From: Leptospira ryugenii
Lineage (GTDB): Bacteria; Spirochaetota; Leptospiria; Leptospirales; Leptospiraceae
DNA: 64,000 bases
Assembly (NCBI RefSeq): GCF_003114855.1
Contig: NZ_BFBB01000009.1
Span: 62,001 to 126,000 of the forward strand
Direction: 5' to 3'
Shown here: one piece after another, positions 1 through 9,330 of the stretch
Position numbering within the stretch: the stretch's first letter is position 1
How the letters are laid out: the number at the start of each line of letters is the position of its first letter
Position numbers and translations under genes: made by a program
Notes under the pieces: model-generated
Databases searched by the model: none
Seen by the model: the letters and a program-made list of their open reading frames with translations, nothing else
What the model was told of the DNA's origin: nothing

Positions 1-725
1 ACTCTGACTTTTCTCAATCTGATTATCTATATGCAATCGTTGTTCAGTTTGAAGACCTAAGTTATTCCCTTCCGTCTAAATTAGAAAGTGGCTATGTAAA
101 TCTCACAGCCGCACGAGGAGAAAGAAGTAAAACCCCTTTGATCAGTTTCACAAATGATAAAAAACAAGGACTGATGCTAAGGTGGAACCAATTGAAGAAT
201 GTGGAAAGTTATCAACTTTACGTAAGAACTAAGGAAAATAAAAAATGGAACTTACTGAGAAAGATTGATGCCAATGAAACTGAGATCCCTATCCCAGATT
301 TGAGCAAACAAACCTTCCATTTTTTAGCACTCACAGCAAAAGAAAGCAACAAAGAGGAAAGTTTCTTCTCAAACTCTCTTGTTTACGTGCAAACAGAACC
401 AGTTAAAGACTTAAAAAAAGTGAGGACTTTTGGTGAGTCCAATCTAAGTCGATTCCTCGGACCATGGACCGCTATGTATTGGGATGGTAAATCATCTGTG
501 AAGCCGATCAAACTAGATATAGAATCATTGTCTGATGACGAATTTGTTTTGAAGTGGAACCAAAAAGAATTTTTCCGAGGAAGCTACATCATAGATGCTC
601 TTCTCATAGAAGAAAAAGGAAAATGGAAAATCCAATTGTCAAATCAGTATGATTCCTTATCTGCTGAAGTCTACGAGAAAGATTTACTGCCAGAAAAAAG
701 CCGATTGTCCTTTGTACGAGAATAA
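1..725 (+). CDS. FN3-like repeat protein, C-terminal part (5' truncated by window)
   Basis: The reading frame is open from base 3, before the first possible internal start (TTG at 138), so this is the 3' end of a longer gene whose start lies outside the window. About 240 residues are visible. The middle part alternates beta-strand-like segments with the W-x-x-x-x-x-x-E-S-Y-Q-L-Y-V-R pattern typical of fibronectin type III modules, and the preceding residues look like the end of another such module. The last 90 residues (from about FLGPWTAMYWDG) are a separate Trp/Tyr-rich region of unknown type. I do not recognise a specific family. An extracytoplasmic, binding-type role is plausible for FN3 modules but is inferred. 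Confidence 0.75.
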   Translation, partial: SDFSQSDYLYAIVVQFEDLSYSLPSKLESGYVNLTAARGERSKTPLISFTNDKKQGLMLRWNQLKNVESYQLYVRTKENKKWNLLRKIDANETEIPIPDLSKQTFHFLALTAKESNKEESFFSNSLVYVQTEPVKDLKKVRTFGESNLSRFLGPWTAMYWDGKSSVKPIKLDIESLSDDEFVLKWNQKEFFRGSYIIDALLIEEKGKWKIQLSNQYDSLSAEVYEKDLLPEKSRLSFVRE

Positions 726-726
726 A

Positions 727-990
727 CTAAAATAGTGTAGAGCTCTCACAATTCTTTCGGCATCGGTTTCGTAGGCCCAGGCATGATTGTGAAAGGATTG
801 CGAGATCTGCCTCTGAATAGTTTGGCGAATTGGTTACAAATTTATAATATAAATCATTTCTTAAAAAGCATTCCCCTTCTATCGTAGAGCACCGATTCCT
901 CTGGATACATTCAGAACGTGGTGAAAAAGGGGCCCCGCAATTGGCTATAAATAGAACCGAAAATAAACTAATGAAAATCAAAAATTTCAC
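727..990 (-). CDS. small Cys-rich lipoprotein
   Basis: An 87-residue protein with a hydrophobic N-terminus ending in the lipobox FIANC, so Cys18 is the probable lipidated residue (spirochaetal lipoboxes tolerate Asn at -1). The start codon is GTG. The mature part carries six further cysteines (28, 34, 41, 70, 77, 81), enough for three disulfides, which suggests a compact periplasmic or surface domain. It is the last gene of a tightly packed minus-strand operon, 2 nt after the UDP-glucose pyrophosphorylase gene, and it converges on the FN3-like gene with a 1-nt gap. No family recognised. Confidence 0.7.
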   Translation of the reverse strand: MKFLIFISLFSVLFIANCGAPFSPRSECIQRNRCSTIEGECFLRNDLYYKFVTNSPNYSEADLAILSQSCLGLRNRCRKNCESSTLF

Positions 991-992
991 GA

Positions 993-2411
993 TTAGAAAT
1001 GCAGCGTTTGGTTTGTAACCGTTTTAAGGTTTAGCTCGGATATGTTTTTGCGTTTTCCAGTCTCATTTTTGATGATAACTTTCCCTTCAATGGAAATTGC
1101 CTGATCAAAAACCACTTCGCCATGGATTTCCAGCTCTTCACATTTCACTAATGATGGGTAAACTTTAAACAATTGATCAAAGTCATTGATTTTCTTGTAA
1201 TACTTTTCATCTAATGTGACCAACATCTCACCTAATCCAAGTTTTTTCCTTTCGGCAGACATTGTAAGAGAAAAGTCTTTATTTAATGAATACGCATCGC
1301 TTCGCCTGATCAAATAATCTTCCGTTTTTTTAACAGGGGCAAATCGATCTCGGGGGATTATGATCCCTTTAAACTTTGAGAAATTTCCGACAGCAGAGCC
1401 CATAGCAGTCTCCAATTGGAGGACGTCCTGTCCTTCCACCTTTTTGGGATTTACAATTAAGGAGAGCGAAAAATTCCCACTGTTAAATCTATCCCGCAAT
1501 GCGCGTAGATTGATCCAGAGGTTGTTTGTGGAAAACGTCCGAAATTTACCGAGGCCACTAAATTCATGTTCATGTTCTTTTGGAACTTGGGCTGTCTCTA
1601 AAAGTTCAAATTGAGTGAATTTCCCATCAATTAACTTACGATAAATGGCGCCTCCTTTTTTATCTGCAAGGGTTTTTGGCGTCATTTCCATTGCAAACTG
1701 AATCCCTTCTTCTAACATAAAGGAAACTATATGAGAATCAACTGTCGCACCTAAGTTATCGCCATTGGATAGAAACGCGATCTCATAACCTTTTTCAATT
1801 AATGAGTCTATCAATCCAGTTTCCACTAAGGTAAAATGAATATCTCCATGTCCAGGTGGACACCACTCTTCTTTGGGTTTTGTTAAAGACACAGGAACAA
1901 AGTCATCTTTGCTTAGGCGAGGGACTTTGTGTTGGAGAAAACTTGTGGGCAATGTTTGCTGGAATCCAATTCTTTTCAGTTCAGCTTGTGAATCTTCTTG
2001 GGTATTATAGGAATCCATTAAAATTAAAGGAATCTCAATGCCATAATGATTCCGAATGTAGGTAACCTGGTCAGCCATGACAGATAAAAAGGAACGATTG
2101 TCTTTGATTGGTATTAGTGATTTTGCTTTTTCTAAACCCATGGAGGTACCAAGACCTCCATTTAATTTGATTACAACTAACTTTGCTAAGTTGGCTTTTG
2201 TTTCTGGGTAGTGGCTTTGGATTTGCTCTAGGGTGATCTCATCTTGTATTGGGTCTAAATCTCCGACGGTTTCCCAAGATACGATTCCCGTTTCTCCTTT
2301 TCGAACTTGGTCCACCTTATCTAAAAAATCTTGAATGAAAGCCTCACTCAATCCTTCACGTTTCATTTTCTCGCGGATCAATTGATCAGAAGTTTCTTTT
2401 GAGACTGGCAT
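993..2411 (-). CDS. UTP--glucose-1-phosphate uridylyltransferase (UDPGP type)
   Basis: A 472-residue member of the eukaryotic-type UDP-glucose pyrophosphorylase family (PF01704), not of the bacterial GalU type. The nucleotide-binding signature is clear near residue 85: KLNGGLGTSMGLEKAKS, followed by NTQEDS, and by the GHGDIHFTL and LSNGDNLGATVD blocks around residues 190-225. It makes UDP-glucose from UTP and glucose-1-phosphate in the cytoplasm, feeding polysaccharide and glycolipid synthesis. The C-terminal part resembles the left-handed beta-helix tail of the family. Length is normal. The start ATG lies 15 nt after the stop of the small exported protein gene, so it is probably cotranscribed with envelope genes. 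Alternative: a UDP-N-acetylhexosamine pyrophosphorylase of the same superfamily, less likely given the motif set. Confidence 0.9.
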   Translation of the reverse strand: MPVSKETSDQLIREKMKREGLSEAFIQDFLDKVDQVRKGETGIVSWETVGDLDPIQDEITLEQIQSHYPETKANLAKLVVIKLNGGLGTSMGLEKAKSLIPIKDNRSFLSVMADQVTYIRNHYGIEIPLILMDSYNTQEDSQAELKRIGFQQTLPTSFLQHKVPRLSKDDFVPVSLTKPKEEWCPPGHGDIHFTLVETGLIDSLIEKGYEIAFLSNGDNLGATVDSHIVSFMLEEGIQFAMEMTPKTLADKKGGAIYRKLIDGKFTQFELLETAQVPKEHEHEFSGLGKFRTFSTNNLWINLRALRDRFNSGNFSLSLIVNPKKVEGQDVLQLETAMGSAVGNFSKFKGIIIPRDRFAPVKKTEDYLIRRSDAYSLNKDFSLTMSAERKKLGLGEMLVTLDEKYYKKINDFDQLFKVYPSLVKCEELEIHGEVVFDQAISIEGKVIIKNETGKRKNISELNLKTVTNQTLHF

Positions 2412-2426
2412 AGGTTCCCCTCGGTG

Positions 2427-2789
2427 TTAGTTCAAATCCCCAAGCTGGATGCGGTACGGGACTTCCAGATTTCCTGGTTCCCATAGGAAATATACCAGGA
2501 TTTCTCTTCCTTCATCCCTTTTTTTGGGCTCATTTTCATTTCGGTCATATTTTGGCATGAACACAAGGAAGTTGTAGATATAGACTATGCGTCCATCACC
2601 CCTTTTCTCCTTTTGGATACCCAACTTTTTCGGATCTTCTTTCAGAATCCGGTCAAAAGGCAAAGGGTACAGCCTCTCCCAAGCGAGGGGCAAGGTCTCA
2701 CGAGCCTTTCGGTAATCAGGTCGACTCTCAGCAAAAAGCCCTTGCGACAAGCCAAACCAGAGAAGCAAACAAAAACCTAAGATTCTCAC
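2427..2789 (-). CDS. small exported protein of unknown function
   Basis: The frame is open up to 2891, but that longest version would overlap the FadL-type gene by almost 100 nt and hide the signal peptide. I therefore place the start at the GTG at 2789, 4 nt after the upstream stop, which gives 120 residues beginning MRILGFCLLLWFGLSQGLFA, a clear signal peptide. The mature part (SRPDYRKARETLPLAWERLYPL and on) is basic in the first half. It contains a strand-rich core with VYIYNFLVFMP and EILVYFLWEPG. No known family recognised. Its position directly after an outer membrane porin gene suggests a periplasmic partner, but this is only contextual. Confidence 0.65.
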   Translation of the reverse strand: MRILGFCLLLWFGLSQGLFAESRPDYRKARETLPLAWERLYPLPFDRILKEDPKKLGIQKEKRGDGRIVYIYNFLVFMPKYDRNENEPKKRDEGREILVYFLWEPGNLEVPYRIQLGDLN

Positions 2790-2793
2790 CGGT

Positions 2794-4257
2794 CTAGTTT
2801 TTAGAGGAGACCATGATATAGATAGACTGCGCACTGTATTCAAAAGCCTGGGAGAGTGAATTGGGGTCAATCCGGGAATTGCCTCTTCCATTTTCTTGGA
2901 TCAAAGTAACCGATAGAGATGATTTTGAAGTCTGCCAAGAAAAACCAATGCTAAAGCCTCGATTCTTTGAGTATTCATTTCTCGGGTCTGTCCCTGTCCT
3001 AGCAATGTTATAGACAAGCGAGGTGTTTTCATTGCCAGCTCTCAGTTGGTTTCCTATGACAGATTGCAAGTATAGGTCAATGGCGGAGTCGGTCCAGGAT
3101 ATCGGTTTTGTATTTGGCTCATTTGTAAAAATTCCACCTAACACGGAAAAGGTATCTGCCAGGTAGTATTCCATACCAAAGGCAAAATTGGTGGTGGCAA
3201 ATCTTGTGAGCTCACGAATTTCTTGGTCATTCAGAGCGTAGGTAACTCGATTGCCCCGAACACTTACTTGGTCCTGCGAACGAAACTTTTTGTATCCTGA
3301 CGTATGTATGATATCAAAGGAGGCCAAAAATCGGGAACTTGGAAAATACGCGACACCAGCTCTCAGCTCGGTGGTTTCTGGAATCGATGTGATCATTTTT
3401 GGTCGGCTCGTAATCGCACCATTTTCTACTGAAGAAAAACCAGATCCTGTACCTTCAATAAAATCAACAGCAGAACTACCCCGTGGCCTTAAAGAATCCA
3501 CATACACTTCATTATAGAGCCTACTCCCACCCGTAACAATCGTTCTGCGGATACTTGCCCCCAAGGAGAGTTTAGGCATAGGTTGGAACTGTATACCCAA
3601 AACAGGCATTAGCCCAGAGGTAGTACGATTGTCTACGAAACTCCGCATCACGTAAGACAAGTCTGAGAATTGTTGGAATTGAGTCCGAGATATATCCTTG
3701 GTGTCATTGATATAATAGAGTGTAGCCCCAACGGAAAGACGGTCATTGATCAAATAGGCAAGGCTTGGACCGATTAGCAACTGATTGTATCTTTCTTTGG
3801 TATAGTTCCTTGTCGTATTGATGCTAGGGGCAACCAAGGGGTAGTTTACCTGGTCAGCCCGGTTGTATTCGTAATTGTATGTATTTACAATGGAGAAGGC
3901 GAATTTCCATCGATCGTAGTTTTTGAGTAGTCCTATGAAATTTGGATCAAAACCTCTATGTGTTTGGTTATAGGTTTGTCCTGGTGTATCAATATTGATG
4001 TAGCTTCTTTTTACATTTTTGAAGTTACTAGCTGAGATCGAAATGCCATCATGATAGGTAAAACCTAATCCAGCAGGGTTGTAGTAGGCTCCCGATGGAT
4101 CATCTGCAATCGCGGTAAATGCTCCCGCAAGCCCTGCCGCCCGTTCCCCATAAAATCCTTGGATATTATGGAAAGGTTCAGATGCATAGAGACTCGGAAC
4201 CAAAGCTAAGTATAAGAATAAAGAAAGAAGTAGAAGGGATTTTTGTCTGTATGTCAT
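2794..4257 (-). CDS. FadL/OmpP1-type outer membrane transport protein
   Basis: A 487-residue outer membrane beta-barrel with a signal peptide ending near LYAS. The N-terminal hatch signature of the FadL/OmpP1/TodX family (PF03349) is present: GERAAGLAGAFTAIADDPSGA followed by YYNPAGLG with its NPA motif. Alternating hydrophobic strands continue to the C-terminus. Family members import long-chain fatty acids or other hydrophobic molecules. This fits an organism that lives on fatty acids, although the substrate cannot be read from sequence. It lies 3 nt downstream of the large lipoprotein gene 4261-5802 and 4 nt upstream of the next gene, so it sits inside an operon. Confidence 0.88.
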   Translation of the reverse strand: MTYRQKSLLLLSLFLYLALVPSLYASEPFHNIQGFYGERAAGLAGAFTAIADDPSGAYYNPAGLGFTYHDGISISASNFKNVKRSYINIDTPGQTYNQTHRGFDPNFIGLLKNYDRWKFAFSIVNTYNYEYNRADQVNYPLVAPSINTTRNYTKERYNQLLIGPSLAYLINDRLSVGATLYYINDTKDISRTQFQQFSDLSYVMRSFVDNRTTSGLMPVLGIQFQPMPKLSLGASIRRTIVTGGSRLYNEVYVDSLRPRGSSAVDFIEGTGSGFSSVENGAITSRPKMITSIPETTELRAGVAYFPSSRFLASFDIIHTSGYKKFRSQDQVSVRGNRVTYALNDQEIRELTRFATTNFAFGMEYYLADTFSVLGGIFTNEPNTKPISWTDSAIDLYLQSVIGNQLRAGNENTSLVYNIARTGTDPRNEYSKNRGFSIGFSWQTSKSSLSVTLIQENGRGNSRIDPNSLSQAFEYSAQSIYIMVSSKN

Positions 4258-4260
4258 GGT

Positions 4261-5802
4261 TTAAATTTGTACTACCGTGCCAGTGATCAAGGTATAGGTA
4301 AAAGTGCCATCCTCTTTGAGAACCCCTCTCCAAACCTTAAGGCCAGTCAAATCGGCGGCATCTCCATAGAACTCCGTATAATAGTCATCTGTATTTGTTA
4401 AATCGATATTCGAGCCATCACTGGCACTCCCCGTGATGTAGCCCAAGAGGTATTCTTCCAAAGGATCATTGTTTGGATTGATGCCATTCGGATAATATAC
4501 AGCATAATCTTCCGCAGCAAAGGAACCAGTTCCAAACGTCGTACCAACATTTGAAAGTTTTACAAAGATTTCACCTTCAAAGCGATAGGTTGACTCGTAG
4601 TACTTTCCATAGATCGAGGAATCATAAAACCCTAGTTCAGCTTCATCATTGGTTGTGTCAGTTGTTACATCAATATATGCAATGTAATAGTAATCGGCAT
4701 TGCCTTCTGCATCGAAGGTTTCTTCATAAAAATAAACATTCGCAGCATCCGAATCATCAAAGTAAATGGATCGTAAGTAGCCGCCATCGTTGTCTGTCCG
4801 GCCCTCCACTTCCGTACTCACGTAAGAATCACCGCTCTTTACTTCATTTTTGTACTTTAAGGTTACACAACCGCTCGTATTGTTGGCCGACTCACGTTCG
4901 CATTCTTCGATCAATGTTTTGGTTTTGGTGAGTGTAGTGTTGCCACGGCCATTGCTTACGGCACGAGTCATGCGCACGAGAGTCTTATCCTTTTTGCCAG
5001 ATTCGTTGGAGTAACGAACTGATGCATTGACCCGAATGGAACTACCAACAATGGTTACACTTCTGGAAATTGAAGTTAGGACAGCCGTAAGTTCTGTGTT
5101 GAACCGGATGACTTTTTGGTATTTCCCATTGGATGGGCAGGCTTGCGGTGTGCCAATAGAATCTGAAAGAGAATAGGAAATCTCGCTATCATAATCGCCA
5201 GTCGATAGAGCTCGGAATTGCATAGCAGGTGTAGGTACTTGTTGCCCAAGCTGTGGCAATACCCCTTCATTTTGAAGATTTAAAAGCTCCGCCTTGGCTT
5301 CGTCAGGTGACAAACCCAATCGCTCCAATCCATCAACCATCTCATCTAACATAGATTGTGTGATAGATACTGTGGTAAATCCTCCAGGAATGCATGTACC
5401 TGGCTTTGATTTTGCTTCCGAATACGCTGCACTCACCAATATCAAATCGCGTTTGGACTCTTGTAAAATCTCCCCCAATACTTCGCCAGCTCCTAACATA
5501 TCAAATTGAGAGGAGTAACCACTCAGATAAAAGTCGACAGCATCCAAAGCCTTGGAAACACCTCTCGGAGTCTGGCCTGATCGTATGTTAGCACTACCTG
5601 TGGTGCTTGGCTTACGCAAAGAGCGAGGGATAGGGACAGCTATGTTTTTAGGTAGCTCAGGATTGATCGCAGAAGAGCCAAGCAAGGCATTTCGGATCAA
5701 TAACCGGCCTAAAAGATTTTCTATAGAGTTGCTATCATCCTTTTTTTTCTGGCAAGAGCTTACCAAGAGGATAGAGAGAATCAAAGAAAGGATTCGCCAC
5801 AT
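4261..5802 (-). CDS. large putative lipoprotein
   Basis: A 513-residue protein starting MWRILSLILSILLVSSCQKKKDD, that is, a short signal peptide with lipobox LVSSC (Cys17) followed by a charged, flexible tether. The N-terminal half is helical. The C-terminal half (from about residue 230) is rich in Ser, Thr, Tyr and Asp, with repeated strand-like segments such as YFYEETFDAEGNADYYYIAY. No conserved domain recognised. It is the first gene of the five-gene minus-strand operon that includes the FadL-type porin and UDP-glucose pyrophosphorylase. A surface or outer-membrane-anchored role alongside the porin is a guess from context. Confidence 0.75.
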   Translation of the reverse strand: MWRILSLILSILLVSSCQKKKDDSNSIENLLGRLLIRNALLGSSAINPELPKNIAVPIPRSLRKPSTTGSANIRSGQTPRGVSKALDAVDFYLSGYSSQFDMLGAGEVLGEILQESKRDLILVSAAYSEAKSKPGTCIPGGFTTVSITQSMLDEMVDGLERLGLSPDEAKAELLNLQNEGVLPQLGQQVPTPAMQFRALSTGDYDSEISYSLSDSIGTPQACPSNGKYQKVIRFNTELTAVLTSISRSVTIVGSSIRVNASVRYSNESGKKDKTLVRMTRAVSNGRGNTTLTKTKTLIEECERESANNTSGCVTLKYKNEVKSGDSYVSTEVEGRTDNDGGYLRSIYFDDSDAANVYFYEETFDAEGNADYYYIAYIDVTTDTTNDEAELGFYDSSIYGKYYESTYRFEGEIFVKLSNVGTTFGTGSFAAEDYAVYYPNGINPNNDPLEEYLLGYITGSASDGSNIDLTNTDDYYTEFYGDAADLTGLKVWRGVLKEDGTFTYTLITGTVVQI

Positions 5803-5900
5803 GCTTGGGTAGGCTAAGGCATTGAGCTAAGGCTGTCAATACCAAAGAGAAATTTGAAAAAAGAGTTTCTTTTTCTCTTCCCTTCCATTCCCTTCTACCC

Positions 5901-7115
5901 ATGCGCAAGCTGCTTCTGCTTTCCTTATTTATATTTTCAGTTGTGAATGTGTACAGCAAAGGAGCACTTTACGTACAAAACCCTAAAGCAAAACTTTTGG
6001 CAGAGCCGCAAATGAATGCAGAAGGCAGTTTGCTTCCCTTAGGGGAAAAGTTAACTCCCATCACAGAACAAGGTTTGTTCGTACAGGTAAGGACCAATGA
6101 AAAGACAGGATGGGTCTCCAAGTTATTTGTCTCTCCTCTTCCGCCTAGCAGCCAAATCCAATTAGGCAGCAAAAGCCAATCCGTTGAGGCGGTGGTGGCA
6201 AGACAAAGGGCCTCTGATTTTACGAAGACTGCGGCCGCTCGAGGGCTTTCTGAAACGGAAAAGATGCGGGTTAGAGGTGGGGCGGATCTATACGATTTCG
6301 AAAGTTTGCGTTGGTTGGAATCGCTGGGAACAGAAAGCAAAGTAGATACGAATCAAACAAATGGCACTTCGTCTACTGCATTTGCTAAGCCAGAAGAAAG
6401 AAAGGTAGGCTCTGTTTCCGAAGAAACAAAAGCAGAAGTTAAAGTGGGAAGGTCGCTCGCAGCTAGACTCCTAAGAAAATACCCACTCTGGAAAAATAAA
6501 GATTTCACCGTCTATCTGGGCCAAGTCGGAAAACAGATTGCCTCTAATTCTTCACGCCCCGAACTGAGTTTCACTTTTGGAGTATTAGATACCGAAGAGG
6601 TCAATGCTTTTGCCTGTCCTGGTGGATTTATTTTGATCACAAAAGGTGCTTTAAAAAACATCCGATCGGAATCAGAACTGGCTGGCGTTCTTGGTCATGA
6701 AATCGGCCATGTTGCCTTATTTCATTCTGGAGAGTTTATACAAAACAATGTCTATTTAGATATAATTTCTAGTCTCCTTAGTCCACCAGGTGCAGAAGTT
6801 GTCAACCAAACAACTGCTAATCTATTGGATGAGATGGAAAAACAATTGTTTGAATCGGGAAGAGACAGCCAAGCAGAGTATGAAGCGGATGAAGCTGGTG
6901 TTGTCTATGCGGGTAGTACTGGCTATGGAGTCGCAGGTCTCAGCAACTATTTGATCAGTCTGAGCAAATTGGATAAGGCAGATACTTTAAAAAAGACTCA
7001 TCCTGATACCTCCAGCCGAATCGCAAAACTGGTGAAAGCCGAAGCGACAGCACAAATCAAAAATGTCCCCTCACCCAAAGAACGTTGGTACCGTTATAAG
7101 GCATTTCTGAATTAA
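5901..7115 (+). CDS. M48 family zinc metalloprotease with N-terminal SH3 domain
   Basis: 404 residues. A signal peptide (MRKLLLLSLFIFSVVNVYS) is followed by a bacterial SH3-type domain at about 25-75 (VRTNEKTGWVSKLFV). The M48 peptidase domain spans about 155-390. The zinc site is visible: HEIGH at residues 266-270 and the downstream glutamate in EYEADEAGVVYA. Related periplasmic enzymes such as BepA/LoiP take part in outer membrane protein quality control. That role here is an inference from family and export signal. The gene is divergent from the lipoprotein operon (98 nt apart), and its stop codon overlaps the start of the cyclase gene by one base (TAATG), so the two are translationally coupled. 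Confidence 0.88.
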   Translation: MRKLLLLSLFIFSVVNVYSKGALYVQNPKAKLLAEPQMNAEGSLLPLGEKLTPITEQGLFVQVRTNEKTGWVSKLFVSPLPPSSQIQLGSKSQSVEAVVARQRASDFTKTAAARGLSETEKMRVRGGADLYDFESLRWLESLGTESKVDTNQTNGTSSTAFAKPEERKVGSVSEETKAEVKVGRSLAARLLRKYPLWKNKDFTVYLGQVGKQIASNSSRPELSFTFGVLDTEEVNAFACPGGFILITKGALKNIRSESELAGVLGHEIGHVALFHSGEFIQNNVYLDIISSLLSPPGAEVVNQTTANLLDEMEKQLFESGRDSQAEYEADEAGVVYAGSTGYGVAGLSNYLISLSKLDKADTLKKTHPDTSSRIAKLVKAEATAQIKNVPSPKERWYRYKAFLN

Positions 7116-9283
7116 TGAATCAAAAGTATCTTTTCCCACTTATTTTAGTCGTTATACTCCCTTTATTTTTGATCTTTCTTTTATTTATTTCAGGAGTTTC
7201 TAGCTACTTAAACCGAAAGTTTTCGGACGGACTGTTCGCAATCCTACCACACCACTATCATATGTCGGATGAGATTGTTATCATTGATATAGATGAACAA
7301 AGCATTGCCAAATATGCCGACGAACTCGCATTTGGGCAATGGCCTTGGAAACGCAATGTATACCCTACTTTACTTAGCTTCACCCACTTGATTCAGCCAC
7401 CCAAGATTATTTTAATTGATATCATGTTTACGGAGCGATCGGACTATGACCAGGCCTTAATAGATGCAAATGACCAGATCGGTGGCATTTCACATGCCGC
7501 AAACTTTCGAATCGACCCTGGTTCAAAAATCCTTCCTACTGTTGCAGAGCGATTCAAAAGATTCGAAATTCCTCTTCCTGACACGAGTCCCTTTCCCATC
7601 TATGAGAGTGCGGCTTTTCCCAATGGCGGTATTGGGAATACTACACCCGCAATCCATGTCGTCAATGTGATCCCTGATACAGATGGAGTCCTACGCCGGT
7701 TTTCACCCCTTATGCGCTGGCATGAGTTGCACTACCCTACACTCCCCATACAAGCGTTTGCCGAAGGTAAACCATTGGAAATAGAATGGAAGGATGGAGA
7801 ATTAGAGTTAGAGAGGGAAGATGGGAAGAGAACATCCATCCCTCTTGGCAACAAGGGCTTGGTTCGTACCTATTTTTATTCGGAAGAAGAGGTACGGTCC
7901 ATCCCTCGTTATTCCGCTGCCGGCATCATAGAGTCGATGAAACAAATCCAAAAAGGCGAAGTGGAAGACCCAGAGCAATTGATTGTTTCTCCCAGCGTTT
8001 TTGCCAATAAGATTGTAATTTTAGGTACATCGGCTGCATCCACGCATGACGATGTTGTCATACCCTATGGACTTTTCCCAGGAGTAATGGCACAGTCTGT
8101 TTTTGCCTCGAATGTCATCCAAGGACATTGTTTAAGAGAATTGGAAGAATACTTGGGAATACTCTTTGCAGGACTTTTGCTCCTCATCAGCTTATATGTT
8201 TTGTTTGTGTCCCAAGCCCATTGGTTTCGAAATTTATTTCCTTTTTTTGCATTCGGTATTTTCCTCTCTGCATTTTACATTCTCTATAGAAATAATCTTG
8301 TTTTACCTAGCTCCTATACTCTGATTTCATTTCCGCTTTCCTACCTTCTTGGATTTGCTTACTTAACGTATACAGAAGGAAAAGAAAAAAGAAAATTTAA
8401 TAGCATATTACGAAACTTAGTCGATCCAGGTGTCGTATCACAAGCCTTAGATGATATGGAAACACTAAAAAGAGGTGGAGAATGGGAAATCACTGCATTT
8501 TTTTCTGATGTTGCTGGTTTTTCAAGTATTAGTGAAGAGTTGACAGCAAGTGACTTAGCTCGATTGTTAAATGAGTACCTTTCGGCAATGACTGAAATTC
8601 TAAAAGCAAATTCAGGTACCTTGGACAAATACATAGGTGATGCCATTGTTGGGATATACGGTGCACCAATCTTTTACCCAGACCATCCTAAAATGGCCTG
8701 TAAATCTGCATTAGAAATGGTAGACCGACTGGAAATTTTACGAAAGCAGTGGATCATTAACAATGATTATACCCCCTCTGCTCGTAATATGAAATTTCGT
8801 ATCGGACTCAATTGTGGGCTTGCAAAAGTCGGGTTTATGGGTACGGACAGTTTGGCATCTTATACAATGATGGGAGATACAGTAAACCTGGCCTCTCGAT
8901 TGGAAGCTGCTGCCAAAGATTATGGCATGAATGTTCTCGTCTCAGAAACCATTGAATCTGCCTGCAAAGATGAGTTCCATTTTCGTTTTTTGGACAAAAT
9001 CCGCGTCAAAGGGAAGGATGCCCCTGTGAAGATCTATGGATTGATTTGTAAGAAAACTGAGGTCACAGAAACTCTTATATCAGGCGAGACAATCTACCGC
9101 AATGCATTCCAACTGTATAGTAGCCAACAATGGGACAAAGCCATTCGAAGTTTTGAAGAGGCCATGCACTTTTTTGGTAAAGATGACGCATCTTGCATCG
9201 CTTTGATAGAACGTTGTAAGATTTTGTTTCGGGAGCCTCCTCCCCTTACTTGGGATGGGGTATTTACAAGAACGACCAAGTAA
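7115..9283 (+). CDS. CHASE2-domain class III adenylate/guanylate cyclase
   Basis: 722 residues. One N-terminal membrane segment is followed by an extracytoplasmic CHASE2 sensor domain (about 35-335, with DEIVIIDIDEQSI and IILIDIMFTER) and then three membrane segments at about 340-430. A cytoplasmic class III cyclase domain follows at about 455-640. The metal-binding aspartates sit in FFSDVAGFS and KYIGDAIVG, and the transition-state residues in MMGDTVNLASRLE. Lys in DKYIGD and Asp in MMGD favour ATP over GTP. The tail (about 660-715) has a TPR-like helical segment. It should make cAMP in response to an envelope signal. A cyclic-nucleotide-binding protein is encoded at 49085-49522. It overlaps the M48 gene by one base. 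Confidence 0.92.
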   Translation: MNQKYLFPLILVVILPLFLIFLLFISGVSSYLNRKFSDGLFAILPHHYHMSDEIVIIDIDEQSIAKYADELAFGQWPWKRNVYPTLLSFTHLIQPPKIILIDIMFTERSDYDQALIDANDQIGGISHAANFRIDPGSKILPTVAERFKRFEIPLPDTSPFPIYESAAFPNGGIGNTTPAIHVVNVIPDTDGVLRRFSPLMRWHELHYPTLPIQAFAEGKPLEIEWKDGELELEREDGKRTSIPLGNKGLVRTYFYSEEEVRSIPRYSAAGIIESMKQIQKGEVEDPEQLIVSPSVFANKIVILGTSAASTHDDVVIPYGLFPGVMAQSVFASNVIQGHCLRELEEYLGILFAGLLLLISLYVLFVSQAHWFRNLFPFFAFGIFLSAFYILYRNNLVLPSSYTLISFPLSYLLGFAYLTYTEGKEKRKFNSILRNLVDPGVVSQALDDMETLKRGGEWEITAFFSDVAGFSSISEELTASDLARLLNEYLSAMTEILKANSGTLDKYIGDAIVGIYGAPIFYPDHPKMACKSALEMVDRLEILRKQWIINNDYTPSARNMKFRIGLNCGLAKVGFMGTDSLASYTMMGDTVNLASRLEAAAKDYGMNVLVSETIESACKDEFHFRFLDKIRVKGKDAPVKIYGLICKKTEVTETLISGETIYRNAFQLYSSQQWDKAIRSFEEAMHFFGKDDASCIALIERCKILFREPPPLTWDGVFTRTTK

Positions 9284-9330
9284 TTCACTTTTTCCTCGAC
9301 AAGAAATTCTAAAGGCAAAATCTTCTTAAT

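Noticed and set aside
2790..2891. 34-codon N-terminal extension of the small exported protein (start at 2891)
   Set aside because: It would overlap the FadL-type gene and bury the signal peptide; GTG at 2789 is better supported.
4551..4931. 126-codon plus-strand frame opposite the large lipoprotein gene
   Set aside because: His/Gln/Arg-rich composition and antisense position to a real gene mark it as a shadow.
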